Source: an uncultured Acidobacteriota bacterium (GTDB lineage: Bacteria; Acidobacteriota; UBA6911; CAINFC01). Taken from it: a DNA stretch of 64,000 nucleotides. The stretch covers positions 1 through 64,000 of the forward strand of contig CAINFC010000166.1 of assembly GCA_903847975.1 (NCBI GenBank), given 5' to 3'. The notes under the pieces are model-generated. The model had not been told where the DNA came from. It saw only the letters and a program-made list of their open reading frames with translations, and made no database searches. A program made the translations under genes and the position numbers. Positions within the stretch are counted from its first letter, which is position 1. Each line of letters starts with the position of its first letter. This document shows positions 27,101-35,967 of the stretch, one piece after another.

Positions 27101-27432
27101 GCAGCGTCGGCATGGGCATTGTGGTGCAGAGGAACGTCCTGGAGCGACGTCACGAGCTGGCGGTTCTGCTGGCCATGGGGTTCCGGAAAAGGGAAGTGCG
27201 TTCGCTGGTGGTTCGGGAGCATCTGGCCCTGTGGGGGGTGGGGCTGGCGGTGGGCGCGGTTTCTTCCGGGATGGTGATCCTTCCCTCTTTGGCGGCGGGG
27301 AACGCGGAGGTTTCCTGGGGCCTGCTTTTGCTTCTGATGGCGCTGGTGGCCGGCGGCGGGCTGCTGTGGATCGCTCTTTCCGCAGCCTGGGCCACCCAGA
27401 AGGACCTGGTTCCCGCCCTGCGCCGCGAGTGA
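24139..27432 (+). CDS. Large FtsX/MacB-type ABC transporter permease
   Basis: 1097 residues. An N-terminal helix (LWVLLGTMVSTAILTGALIL, about 18-37) is followed by a periplasmic MacB-PCD-like region (about 40-480). Then comes an FtsX core (IGLSFFIILAGLLLTALLF near 500, AAAGGLTGALAGVLYNQAV, and LAAGAGLGALTAFLAMVLTA), a second periplasmic region (about 720-960) and a second FtsX core at the C-terminus (IFLILGSFGLILGSVGMGIV). The two-core layout in one chain resembles fused LolC/E-like permeases. Substrate is probably a lipoprotein or hydrophobic molecule. Bases 26511-26988, encoding part of the second periplasmic region, recur with few changes at 38486-38963. Confidence 0.9.
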   Translation: MNSWTLLRRSLVHYRRTHLWVLLGTMVSTAILTGALILSDSVRYSLERIVRSRLGNAEFALAMEDRFFRAGLADRLAGALRTDAAPVLRTRGVAVLSGGRRRVNRVEILGVDGRFGRLGNCPEEYSRLAPGEVLINRALGERLQARAGEEILLRMEKPAFFPKDAPLAPDQDLAYVGRYKVKGIVGDEQWGRFQLQANQVASCTAFLPLEGLGRDLELEERANLLLLSVRRGEPLTGEEIGKALRTVWSLEDTDLEAVPAPEAGRLEIRSRRIFLDPAVSAAAAKIDPSSQPVLTYLVNRIRKGERSAPYSFVSGAASPLVPGELRDHEILINEWLAEDLGARAGDDIRLAYFVVGSTRALEEAVSEFRVKAVVPLQGAFADRRLMPALPGLAEKESCREWDPGTILDLSLIRDKDEDYWNRYRGTPKAFVSLAAARKMWANRFGDATAVRLSGGPPEELVGRMTSLLDPAGMGLTFQEVRRQGLAASRASVDFGGLFIGLSFFIILAGLLLTALLFVLQTEQRAAESALLRALGFSAAEVRARHLREGLVLAAAGGLTGALAGVLYNQAVLWALRTVWQGAVGTSALHLHLRLPALAAGAGLGALTAFLAMVLTARRQLQSPVPGLLRGERFLPHSPKRSGFLAFVTACFCLAAAAWILYRADWRRPDESFLFFFLAGAMALAGGIAVADAWLARLQAHGRGSSFRPAFLGIRNLARRRFRSLGLIGMLSSGMFLVFTVGAHRQGERTDAARRSSGTGGFALVGETTLPLLYDLNSSKGRQFYQLEREAGPAVRFVPFRVQEGDDASCLNLNRVSRPRLLGVNPRELAERKSFSFVETLPSLQGQDTWMALDEIPADGPVPALADQTVLTWGLGKAVGDTLEYVAEDGRPFRIRLVAGLANSVFQGSLIVSEKALLRYFPSHSGHRFFLADVPPDQVGGLTERLSWALSDLGLDVVPAAARLADFNQVQNTYLSIFLILGSFGLILGSVGMGIVVQRNVLERRHELAVLLAMGFRKREVRSLVVREHLALWGVGLAVGAVSSGMVILPSLAAGNAEVSWGLLLLLMALVAGGGLLWIALSAAWATQKDLVPALRRE

Positions 27433-27464
27433 TCGGCCCGTCGGCAAACAACACTTTTATAATG

Positions 27465-27660
27465 ATGGCGCCAAAAAGTAGCAGCAACCCCAAGGGGTGC
27501 CGGAACACAGCCCGGGGTTGCGCCGCAGGCGCTGCTCCGGGCAGACGGATTGGTTAGTCCGTAGGATAACCAACTCGATTCGGCCGGGCGTTCCGGCAAG
27601 CCTGCATAAGGGCCATCCTCGCGGAGGCAACGGCATCGTTCGGTTGTCGTCCGTTTCATC
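27465..27660. repeat. Repeat-bearing intergenic region downstream of the permease
   Basis: The gap 27433-27737 has no supported gene. The 17 bases at 27504-27520 are identical to 88-104, and CCCGGGGTTG plus CTGCTCCGGG form a palindrome. Bases 27561-27606 (starting GTAGGATAACCAACTCGATT) recur with few changes at 39096-39143. Because the permease fragment also recurs just before that second site, the two regions share ancestry. Confidence 0.6.
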
Positions 27661-27737
27661 GGTTTCGCAGCGAGATATAAAGAGCCGTATTGTTTTGCGA
27701 TCCCGGACTACTTGGTGCGATCGAGAATCCTGTACGT

Positions 27738-28743
27738 TTAGGGAATCACTCCTTCCAGAATGCTGATCTCATGAGAGGTCGGCAGGATCCGCTGGAGCTT
27801 TAGCCCCGCTTGGGAAAACAAATTCCGGAATTCCGGTTCGGTGCGCTCGCGACCGTTGACCAGCAGCATCATTAAATCCAGCCATTTGGCGAAACAGAAT
27901 CCATTCCCTGCCGGGATCACTGTTTCCGCGATCAGGATCCGGCTGCCGGCTTTCATCGCTTTGCGGCAGTTTTTCAGGATCGTCACTGCATCCTCATCCT
28001 GCCAGTCATGGATGACGTGCCGAAGAAGATAAATATCGGCATCCGCCGGCACGGTTTCCAGAAAGCTCCCCGGAGATATTACGCAGCGCGAGCTTACACC
28101 GAGTTTTTCCATTGTCTGCCTGGCGCTTTCGGCCACACTCGGGAGGTCAAAAAGAATACCCTGGACTTCCGGATGTTTACACAGCAGTGCCCCCAGAAGG
28201 CTTCCATTTCCTCCCCCGACATCCATCACCGTCTCGCAACCGGAAAAATCATAAGCCGCCAGCATGGGAGCCGTTTCGGGATCATGAACTGCCCTCATGC
28301 AATCATCATACAGTCGGTGGCGCTCCGGATTCCGGGTCATGTATTCGAAAAAGGAGCTGCCTAAGGTAATCCGGGTTGCGTCTTCACCGGTTTTTACCGA
28401 GGACAGCAGCTGTCCCCATAGATGGTAGAATTCCGAACCGACCATCCTGGCAAAAGATCGGCTGGTATCCGGATGTTCGCTCCTGAGGAAGTCCGCAAGG
28501 GGTGTCAATCCGAATCGTCCCTGGGGATCCTCTGAAAAAATCCCAGATTCCGGCCAGGGCGCGCAAGAGGCGATAGAGCGCGCCCGCATTGGTTTGGGTC
28601 TCCTGTGCCAGTTCCGCGACGGCCCGGGGTCCTGCCTCCAGAAGGTCGGCAATGCCCAGTTCTGCGGCAACATGGATACCTTGCGTTATCCAACCTCCTA
28701 CGACCATTTGGCTCAGCTGCTGTTTTTCCAACGGTTGGCTCAT
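27738..28743 (-). pseudogene. SAM-dependent O-methyltransferase, frameshifted
   Basis: The reading frame from ATG 28743 encodes the dimerisation/winged-helix part of a plant-OMT-like (Methyltransf_2) enzyme up to ALYRLLRALA. It must then shift by one base near 28550 to continue as ESGIFSEDPQGRFGLTPLAD and the catalytic domain (ETVMDVGGGNGSLLGALL for SAM binding; LLRHVIHDWQDEDAVTIL with the catalytic His region). The total of 1006 bases equals 335 codons plus one base, so one extra G/C in the CCGGCC tract at 28550-28555 explains the break. The intact protein would have normal family length. Either a recent pseudogene or a sequencing or assembly error. The start overlaps the stop of the upstream small gene (ATGA), implying former translational coupling. 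Natural substrate unknown. Confidence 0.82.
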
Positions 28744-29315
28744 CGGGAACTCCTCTCTTCTGATTGTTTGACAAATGCCTGTGGCGCTTGGTTATCGATA
28801 TTCACAAGGCCTTTCTCCCATGGCGGATGACGATCGAAAAAAAACGGTTTTGTGTCCGGAGAGGCAGACATCCAAGGGATACGGCCGTGGAAGCGCAAAC
28901 TCCGCTCCCATTTTTCCGGAAGCTGCCTGGTGATTTTGGGTGAGGAATCGCCGCTCCTTAAATCCAATGCACGGCCAAGGAAATAACCGCCAATGGCGCC
29001 CCCGCCGCCGGTAATAGCGGCTAAGGTCCATACCTTACGGTCGCTGTGCATGGCATCATCGTAGGCCGCCATTCCCGCTAAAAGGCCCAGGGCCAAACCT
29101 CCACCCGCACCGGCAAAGGGGAGCAGCGTGCGATACTGGAACGAATTCTTTCGGGATGATGTCGGCGATTGTCCGTAGGCGTCCGGAGGAGCAGCTAAAG
29201 CAACCAGGAGGCTGAGAATGAACCAAGGGCAGGACCATTTCCGGTGGATCCCGTTACCAACCGGCGAGAACTGTGTTTCACTTACGAATCGGCGAAAATC
29301 GGACTTTCCAAACAT
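28740..29315 (-). CDS. Hypothetical protein with hydrophobic glycine-rich segments
   Basis: About 191 residues, starting at ATG 29315 because AAGGAG lies seven bases upstream. It has an N-terminal charged stretch, a membrane or signal segment (WFILSLLVALAAPPDAYGQ, about 32-50), then two Gly-rich hydrophobic stretches (LLPFAGAGGGLALGLLAGMAA and AAITGGGGAIGGYFLGRAL) like glycine-zipper segments, and a soluble tail. Its stop overlaps the methyltransferase start by ATGA, supporting a real gene. No family recognised; possibly an envelope protein. Confidence 0.55.
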   Translation of the reverse strand: MFGKSDFRRFVSETQFSPVGNGIHRKWSCPWFILSLLVALAAPPDAYGQSPTSSRKNSFQYRTLLPFAGAGGGLALGLLAGMAAYDDAMHSDRKVWTLAAITGGGGAIGGYFLGRALDLRSGDSSPKITRQLPEKWERSLRFHGRIPWMSASPDTKPFFFDRHPPWEKGLVNIDNQAPQAFVKQSEERSSR

Positions 29316-29697
29316 GAAATGGCTCCTTATTTTTCGACTGCCGATGATCGAGAGGGATCGGCACAGCGGCAAAGCACCATCACTCAATGTGGTACTATTG
29401 TAAATCACTTGCCGGATAGGAGTCAAGAGCGCTTTCCGAAGAAGAACAGGAATTATGCAGGGATCGGAGCGATCAGGGAGGGGCAACAAGTACGAAAGCA
29501 ATCTGCAACAACTTCCTGAACGAAAACCGTATGAAGTTTCCGCTTACGCTGGCGTGGTACTGGCGGAAATCCACTCGCCATGGGCCGCGAAAGGTGGAAC
29601 TCCATACGGATTATGTTTACGGATCGGATGCGGATCGATTTGCGAGAGCTCCCGACTTTTTAGTCCTTCATCCGTAATCCGCGGCTCGAATCGCTGC
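29316..29697. other. Intergenic stretch without recognised features
   Basis: Between the hypothetical membrane-protein gene and the protein kinase, both minus strand. I see no protein-like frame, no clear terminator and no repeat shared with the other families in this window. Confidence 0.5.
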
Positions 29698-32511
29698 CTA
29701 TCGGCCGGCCGCAGGGGCCAGGTGCTGGAGCTCCTGGAACCAGTTCTGCACCAGGACCAGCTCCGTGACCGACGGTTCCTTAACGGTGGGCGCTTTTACC
29801 ATCAGGAACCGCTGCCCGTCGGGGGAAAGATCCTCAAGCCACCATCCGGAAATGCCGTGCTTCTGAAAAAGGAGTCGAGGCTTGCCGGCGTAGAATCCTC
29901 CGGCTGTCCGGATGTCAACCGCCCAGAATTGATGCCGGTAGCGGTAAAAAAGCTGTTTTCCGTCTCTGCTCCACAAAGCACTGGTTCCCCCTTCCGTCGA
30001 TACCTGGACGATGGGGCCGGGGCCGGGGAAGGGCCGAACATATATCTCCTCCCGCTTGGTCTCATTGGACATATAGGCAATCCAGCGCCCGTCGGCTGAA
30101 AACTGTGCGCCTTCTTCATCCGATTTCGAATGGACCAAGGGAGTTACCGTGCCGGATGGAAGGTCCAGGATCAAAGTGTCTGCTCCGGTTTCCGGGTTGG
30201 ACTCGTCCAAAGCAAGTTTCATCCCGTCCGGAGAAAAGGATGTGGCACCTTGATCGGAATGGCTTGTTGTAAGACGTTCCAGCGGCGCACTCCCGTCGTA
30301 TGGCTGCCAAAACAGATTGATCATGCCGCTTTTGCACCAGCCAAAAACGAGCCTTTTGCCGTCCGGAGTCCAGACCAGCCCATAGGAACGGCCCTCGGCA
30401 GTGACTTGACGGTTGGTTCCTCTGCCGATGTCGTATACCCAGACTTGGCGCACCAGACCCTGTTTGATATAGGCAATCTTTTGACCGTCGGGCGAAAGTC
30501 GCGGCCGGCTGAAGGGAAGTTGAAATTCTGAAATTTGCTGTTCACTCCCCTGGCGGTCGATCCAAACCAGCGAGCGTTTCGGATCGGGTGGAACGCCCCC
30601 CACGGCATAGACTAGCGTCCCGTTATCCGCAACGGCAAACTGACCTGCGCCGGTATTGAAATTGTGGGTCGATCCCACCAGGGCTTGCATGACGTTCTCT
30701 ACCAGGGGGAAGGGCTGGCCGACGATTTTCTGCCCGGTCAAATCGAAGCGCACTGCCATCAGGGTTCCCTGTCGTAAGAACACAATGTGGCCGGTGGGGA
30801 TATAACGGGCATCCGCGGCATTCTCGATCAGGTCCTGCCATGCGCCGGTGCTCAATCGCAGCAAGGCCACCCGAGGTTGAGCATCCATATCGTGCCGGAT
30901 GATGGTGAAAAGCAGAGCGTTACCCTTTGGGAGCCACGCCGGAAGACGATGATTGTATTCCTCTCGTTTCGGATCCGGCTTGGTCAACACCACCGGTTTT
31001 CCGCCATCGGAGGAAATCCTGAGAAGACCCATATCTCTACCTTCCGATAAAATCATATCGGAATAAACGATGCTGTTATCCCTCCCCCAGCTGGCCCCGG
31101 AAAGCTCGGTCGCTTCGCCCAGGGTGACGGAAACGCCGCCTGCAATCGGTATTTTCTTTAGCTTGGCGTTCGGGCTGTGGTAATCGTTGGCATTCGGGCT
31201 GTAGTAGTCGTTGCCTTCCGACCAGAAACCCACCCAGCGATTGTCGGGCGACAAAAAAGGGTAGATGCCGCCTTCCGTCCCGGGAATAGCCTTTGCGACT
31301 GCCTGGTCCAACCGGCGCAGATACAGTTGGGATTTGCCCTGAAGAAGCCCCTTTTCTTCTCGCGCGCTGTAAACGATAAAGGTTCCGTCGCTGGAAATAG
31401 CGATGGCCGGTCGGCTCGGTCGTCCGTCTTGCCCCTCTCCGGGAACGGGTCTGCCGCTGAGACAGTAGCCCGGCTCGATTTTGAGGGTGGAGGACACCAG
31501 TTGGGCAGGAACGGCGGGATGAAAATAGCGCGGCAGTGAGAGACCGGCGAGGAGCCCCGCACCCAGCAGGAGCGCCCCACACGCCACCAGCCAAATTACC
31601 GGAAAGCGTCGGGAACCGAAGGCAGCCGCCGGAGGGAGAGCATCCGTTGCCGCAGGGGCATCGATTTCGATCCGTGCATCGGCGATGTCGTGCAGGCGCT
31701 GCCGCGAATCTTTCTGCAGGCAGCGGTGCAGCATCTGTTTGACGTTCCAGGGCAGGTCGGAGGGAAGCGAGGCCCAGTCCGGCTCCTCTTTGAGGATCGC
31801 CGCCAGAGTATCCGATACCGTCTCGGCGGCAAAGGCCTGTTTGCCCGTCAGGCATTCGAAGAGCACACACCCGAAGGCCCATATATCCGTCCTCTGGTCG
31901 ATCGCTTTGCCGCGGGCCTGTTCCGGGGCCATGTAGGCGGCCGTCCCCAGGATGACACCCGCTTGGGTGGCACCCATGCTGAGGGTAGGAGAATTCGGGA
32001 GGTCCGGCGATCCGGTGCGATCCTCCTGCATCGCCTTGGCCAGGCCGAAATCCAGTACTTTTACCTTTCCCTCCGGAGTGACCTTGATATTGGCCGGTTT
32101 CAGATCGCGATGCAGGATTCCTTTCTCATGGGCATATTCAAGAGCATCGGCAATCTGTTTGGCGATCGTCAGAGCCTCCTCCAAGGGTATCGCTCTCTGT
32201 CGGATGCGATCGGCCAGGGTTGGGCCTTCTACCACCTCCATGGCCAGGGCACGGGTGCTTTCGGTTTCCTCCATGCCGTAGATCGTAGCTATGTTGGCAT
32301 GGTTGAGTGCCGCCAACATTCGGGCCTCCCGCTCAAAACGGGCCATTCGCGCCGGATCGTCCGCAAAAGCAAGCGGCAGTACTTTCAGAGCTACATCACG
32401 ATTGAGCTTGATATCGCGGGCACGGTACACTTCTCCCATCCCACCTGCTCCCAGCAGGGACAGGATTTCATACGAACCGAGCCGAGTTCCTGGATTCATG
32501 GATAAAGGCAT
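29698..32511 (-). CDS. Ser/Thr protein kinase with TolB-like beta-propeller sensor domain
   Basis: 937 residues. Residues about 10-280 form a PknB-type kinase: Gly loop LLGAGGMGEVY, catalytic Lys in VALKVLP, HRDLKPANIKV, DFGLAKAM and APEQARGKA, all intact. A membrane helix follows (FPVIWLVACGALLLGAGLLAGL, about 305-326). The extracytoplasmic part is a WD40/TolB-like propeller (AISSDGTFIVYSARE, FSPDGMKLALDES, FSADGRWIAYMS). This combination is widespread in Acidobacteriota. It contains a 24-base tandem duplication (31164-31211), giving NDYYSPNA followed by NDYHSPNA. It starts 21 bases after the end of the trmO remnant. ATG 32499 is an alternative start. Target proteins unknown. Confidence 0.92.
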   Translation of the reverse strand: MPLSMNPGTRLGSYEILSLLGAGGMGEVYRARDIKLNRDVALKVLPLAFADDPARMARFEREARMLAALNHANIATIYGMEETESTRALAMEVVEGPTLADRIRQRAIPLEEALTIAKQIADALEYAHEKGILHRDLKPANIKVTPEGKVKVLDFGLAKAMQEDRTGSPDLPNSPTLSMGATQAGVILGTAAYMAPEQARGKAIDQRTDIWAFGCVLFECLTGKQAFAAETVSDTLAAILKEEPDWASLPSDLPWNVKQMLHRCLQKDSRQRLHDIADARIEIDAPAATDALPPAAAFGSRRFPVIWLVACGALLLGAGLLAGLSLPRYFHPAVPAQLVSSTLKIEPGYCLSGRPVPGEGQDGRPSRPAIAISSDGTFIVYSAREEKGLLQGKSQLYLRRLDQAVAKAIPGTEGGIYPFLSPDNRWVGFWSEGNDYYSPNANDYHSPNAKLKKIPIAGGVSVTLGEATELSGASWGRDNSIVYSDMILSEGRDMGLLRISSDGGKPVVLTKPDPKREEYNHRLPAWLPKGNALLFTIIRHDMDAQPRVALLRLSTGAWQDLIENAADARYIPTGHIVFLRQGTLMAVRFDLTGQKIVGQPFPLVENVMQALVGSTHNFNTGAGQFAVADNGTLVYAVGGVPPDPKRSLVWIDRQGSEQQISEFQLPFSRPRLSPDGQKIAYIKQGLVRQVWVYDIGRGTNRQVTAEGRSYGLVWTPDGKRLVFGWCKSGMINLFWQPYDGSAPLERLTTSHSDQGATSFSPDGMKLALDESNPETGADTLILDLPSGTVTPLVHSKSDEEGAQFSADGRWIAYMSNETKREEIYVRPFPGPGPIVQVSTEGGTSALWSRDGKQLFYRYRHQFWAVDIRTAGGFYAGKPRLLFQKHGISGWWLEDLSPDGQRFLMVKAPTVKEPSVTELVLVQNWFQELQHLAPAAGR

Positions 32512-32532
32512 TCCCCCTCGCCAAACGTTCTC

Positions 32533-32989
32533 CTAAAAGTAATCCTTCATTAACCTGTTTACCCACTCCGGTACGGTCGCTCCGGTCACGCAGTCATAGG
32601 CCGGGTAATAAGGTTTCACGTCTATCACCGGCGTACCGTCGATTGCATCGAGGCCGCATACCACCAGTGCATTCGGCTCCATGCGGATGATCCGTCGCAG
32701 TCAGGCCGATGGGGTTGGGTCGGTCCTTGGCCCGCTGACTGAAGATGCCGACCTCGGGCATATCCGACAATCCCCGCGGCCTGCGCTCCAGGTGCCGGGA
32801 GGGCTCCAATCCGGCTTCATGCAACCAGGTTGGGACCAGAGCGTGCGAAAAATCCATTAGCCCCTTCAGCCCTCTGTCGTACTCCGGCAGCAGAACGACC
32901 CGCGATTCTTCGGCTCCCCAATTCTGGTCCGTCTGTTTCCTGACCGGCGACTCTACCAATCCAATGGGCTTCAAAACAATACGGTTCAT
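32533..32989 (-). pseudogene. trmO: TrmO-like tRNA (N6-threonylcarbamoyladenosine) methyltransferase, frameshifted
   Basis: From ATG 32989 (AAGGG just upstream) the frame encodes the TsaA/TrmO fold: KPIGLVESPV, MDFSHALVPTWLH, then the hallmark FSQRAKDRPNPIGLTA. Near 32694 the frame must shift by one base to continue as RIIRMEPNALVVCGLDAIDG, TPVIDVKPYYPAYD and a natural end WVNRLMKDYF at TAG 32533. Without the shift the protein ends in unrelated residues. The 457 bases equal 152 codons plus one, so a single extra base explains it. Family members use S-adenosylmethionine to methylate t6A37 in some tRNAs. Likely pseudogene, or a one-base sequencing error. Confidence 0.82.
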
Positions 32990-33596
32990 GTTTCCCTTCC
33001 ACTTATTTTATCAAGCGGGTCGGCGTTTGGTACCGCACTTCCATCACGCGCATCCGAACCTCGGCGTTCGATGTCCCGGCCGATCCTATCCGGGCCTGCG
33101 CTGTCGGCTCCGGTGATGTCTGCGGTCGGCCAGCTCCTTTATCCAGGTCCCAGGACCCGTATCGCGATAGAGAGTATTCCGGCGATAGCCTTTGCCGCGA
33201 AAGCTATCAGTGCAGGTACACAAGCATCGTAATAATAACCTTTATCCTGACAGCAGGCGCAATCCGCGGGCAGATACGGCCTGCAAGCCGCATCCAGATT
33301 CCGCATCATCAGCAAGGGAATGTATGGCCCCAGCGTCAGTACCGGCATCGGGTTTTCCAGGCAGGCCCGTTGGAAAGCGTCCGCGGCTCCGAAAGGACGC
33401 GCTCCTTCCGGGCAACCGCCTTTTCCGTGCTTTTTTCCCTCGCCGATCCCCGGAAGTTTACCGGTTTACTCCCTGACGCCCCTTTTTTGTTTGATTTCGC
33501 TGTGGCTGAGTCGTATACTTGCGAAATAATAAGAAAACGTGGAAAAGCGTTTAGCTATCCCATCCAAAACTTCCACCGAAGCGGAAGGAAAACGAT
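32990..33596. other. Intergenic stretch, no supported gene
   Basis: Divergent gap between trmO and the M20 peptidase gene. A 69-codon minus-strand frame at 33139-33348 contains Cys residues (ADCACCQDKG) and a hydrophobic C-terminus, but there is no ribosome site or recognised family. The last 60 bases before the peptidase are AT-richer and probably hold its promoter, though no clean -35/-10 pair stands out. Confidence 0.4.
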
Positions 33597-35150
33597 ATGC
33601 GACCCGGACTGTTATTTTTAGCTCTGTGGGCCGTCCTGGTGGTAGAGACCGGCATGATAAAGGCTCAAAGGCCGGGGTCCACCGCTGCAATAGCTTCCGC
33701 CGTGCGCTCGTACCGGACGGCGCACGAGGCGGCGATCGTGAAGGAACTGGTCGACCTGCTGTCGATTCCAAACATCGCTTCGGATGAGCAAAACATCCGG
33801 CGCAACGCCGATCTGCTCAAAGCCATGCTGGTGCGCCGCGGCATGCGTGTTCAGTTCTTCGAAATCGAGCATTGGGGACCGACTGTGTATGCGGAACTGC
33901 CGGCAGCCGGTGCTGCGCGAACGCTGATATTCTATGCGCACTATGACGGCCAGCCGACGGATCCCAAGGCCTGGACCGGGAGCGGACCCTTTGAGCCGGC
34001 TCTGAGAACCAACTTGATCGAAGCCGGCGGAACTTTGCTTCCGTTCCCCCCGGCCGGCACCCCGTATCAGGATGATTGGCGCATCTATGCGCGGTCGTCC
34101 TCCGACGACAAATCGCCCATCGTGGCGATGCTGACAGCTATCGATGCGCTCGGCACCCAGAATATCCCGCGCGCAGTCAATCTGAAAGTGATCCTCGACA
34201 GCGAGGAGGAAAACAGCTCGCCCCATCTTGAACGCGCACTGAACGCGCACCGTGAACGGATTCGGGGCGATGTCCTGATCTCAGCGGACGGCCCGGTTCA
34301 TCCATCCGGGCGCCCTCTTGTGTTCTACGGAAATCGAGGGGTGCTGGGCTTCCACCTTACTGTCTACGGGCCGGCGCGCGGATTGCACAGCGGCCATTAC
34401 GGCAACTGGGCGCCGAATCCCGCCATGCGGCTGGCGCAGCTGCTGGCCTCCATGAAGGATGCTTCGGGGCATGTGCCGATTGATGGATTTTACGCGGATG
34501 TCGTACCGTTGACCGCACGGGAGCGAACTGCGCTCGAAGCCATGCCTTTCCATGATGCCGAACTCATGCGCGAGCTTCAGTTCGGTGAAGCCGAAGGGGG
34601 CGGCCGCAAGCTGGTCGAGCTCATCAGTGAGCCCTCCTTGAACGTACGCGGACTGCGCAGCGCCTATGTCGGCAAAGAATCGCAGAACGTCGTTCCGGAT
34701 CGGGCGGAAGCGTCCTTCGACGTTCGCCTGGTCAAAGACATGGAACCGGATCCCCAGTTCGAGCGAATCGCCGCACACATTCCGAAGCAAGGTTTCTACA
34801 TTGTTCGCGACCGCGAACCCACATCGGAGGAGCGCCGCTCGCATGCTCACGTTGTGCGACTTGACTACACCGGAGGATACCCGGCTACGCGCACATCCAT
34901 GGATCTTCCGGTGTCCGTCGCGATCGCCCGCGTCCTGGACCTGGCTTTCGGCGGCGATGTAGTAAAGGCGCCGACTCTCGGGGGAAGCGTGCCCATGCAC
35001 CTGTTCGCCCGACTCGGCCTCCCGGTGATCGGAGTTCCGGTCGTCAACTATGACAACAGCCAGCACTCTCACAACGAAAACTTGCGGTTGGGTCATTTCT
35101 GGCGAGGCGTAGAAACCTACTCGGTGCTGCTGAGCGCTTTGAAATGGTAA
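33597..35150 (+). CDS. Secreted M20-family metallopeptidase
   Basis: 517 residues with a signal peptide (MRPGLLFLALWAVLVVETG). The M20 di-zinc site is intact: FYAHYDGQP (His ligand and catalytic Asp), SSSDDKSP (bridging Asp), DSEEENSS (catalytic Glu and Glu ligand), ADGPV and the C-terminal SQHSHNEN (His ligand). A dimerisation domain lies between about residues 245 and 400 (GVLGFHLTVYGPARGLHSG). It probably cleaves dipeptides or N-acylated amino acids in the periplasm. AAGGA lies 8 bases before the ATG. It is flanked by degraded genes but itself intact. Confidence 0.9.
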   Translation: MRPGLLFLALWAVLVVETGMIKAQRPGSTAAIASAVRSYRTAHEAAIVKELVDLLSIPNIASDEQNIRRNADLLKAMLVRRGMRVQFFEIEHWGPTVYAELPAAGAARTLIFYAHYDGQPTDPKAWTGSGPFEPALRTNLIEAGGTLLPFPPAGTPYQDDWRIYARSSSDDKSPIVAMLTAIDALGTQNIPRAVNLKVILDSEEENSSPHLERALNAHRERIRGDVLISADGPVHPSGRPLVFYGNRGVLGFHLTVYGPARGLHSGHYGNWAPNPAMRLAQLLASMKDASGHVPIDGFYADVVPLTARERTALEAMPFHDAELMRELQFGEAEGGGRKLVELISEPSLNVRGLRSAYVGKESQNVVPDRAEASFDVRLVKDMEPDPQFERIAAHIPKQGFYIVRDREPTSEERRSHAHVVRLDYTGGYPATRTSMDLPVSVAIARVLDLAFGGDVVKAPTLGGSVPMHLFARLGLPVIGVPVVNYDNSQHSHNENLRLGHFWRGVETYSVLLSALKW

Positions 35151-35190
35151 CCGATTTCTGTGAAAGGCTCTGCAACTTCAGGAAATCGGT
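35150..35190 (+). terminator. Hairpin directly after the M20 gene
   Basis: ACCGATTTC (35150-35158) and GAAATCGGT (35182-35190) are perfect 9-base inverted repeats starting at the stop codon, with a 23-base loop. No T-run follows, so it is at best a weak or factor-assisted terminator. Confidence 0.35.
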
Positions 35191-35379
35191 AGGCTGACGT
35201 CGGAGTTGCCAAATTATGGCGCTTCCGCCGTTCCATTTTCACTCCTCGGGAGATTGGAAGGACGACCTGCTCAGCGTCGGTCTTAGCCGTCCTTCCCTCT
35301 CGTCCTCCTCCTGAAAAGATCGTTCCCCTCGCACCGGCGGAACCTGTGGGCGCGGATCCTCCGAGCCGCGCACGAATGT

Positions 35380-35619
35380 TCAAAAGATCCGTTCCTGCTC
35401 GGAAACAGGAATGCCGAGGCCACAGTCGCGAACGGCAATGAAAATCCTATTTTCCTCGCGGCCGGCAGAGACTTCCATCCGCCGGCTCTCTCCGACAATC
35501 GCCAAATGGATCAGCTCCGGAGTCCGAAATATTTTTTTGCCAGGGATTACCAAAAGAGTCAGATCCCTAGCCGCCAGAGTCGGCGGAAACGGATGGCAGA
35601 TCAGAACCCGGCGGCGCAT
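35380..35619 (-). pseudogene. Histidine-kinase ATPase-domain remnant
   Basis: A minus-strand frame of about 79 codons whose last 45 residues look like the middle of a HATPase domain. SRRMEVSAGREENRIFIAVR resembles the strand before the G1 box, and RDCGLGIPVSEQERIF matches the DxGxGIP..EQERIFE motif. The frame stops exactly where the conserved E should follow ERIF, and no G2 box, dimerisation helix or sensor domain is nearby. This is therefore a fragment of a sensor kinase gene. A response-regulator remnant lies 2.5 kb away on the same strand (38151-38485). Confidence 0.55.
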
Positions 35620-35967
35620 ATCCTTCCTGAAAGACAGCGAAGATTTCCGGCTCCATTCCGGCGGTAAGATTCCTCTCCCCTTGCCGGAGGGCCGTCAGGC
35701 AGCGCATCTGGATAACGGCAAGGTTACACGGATGAATACCGCATTTTCAGGAAACAGCGGATCGGATCCGCCTTGGATCCGTTGAATCCGTGTTGATCCG
35801 TGATCGATTTCATTTGCGGGGGGAGTATTCCCCAGAGCTCCGTTTGCTGTTCGCAGCCCCATGGTGCCTGACGATTGCCGTTCAATTTCACCCTACTCCC
35901 CAGCCTCGGAATGGCTAACCCGGTAAAGATCGGTTCGCCGCCGTCTGCCGAAATCAACCACAGCTTA

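Noticed and set aside
33139-33348. 69-codon minus-strand frame with Cys residues
   Set aside because: No ribosome site, no neighbours in an operon and no family resemblance; too weak to call a gene.
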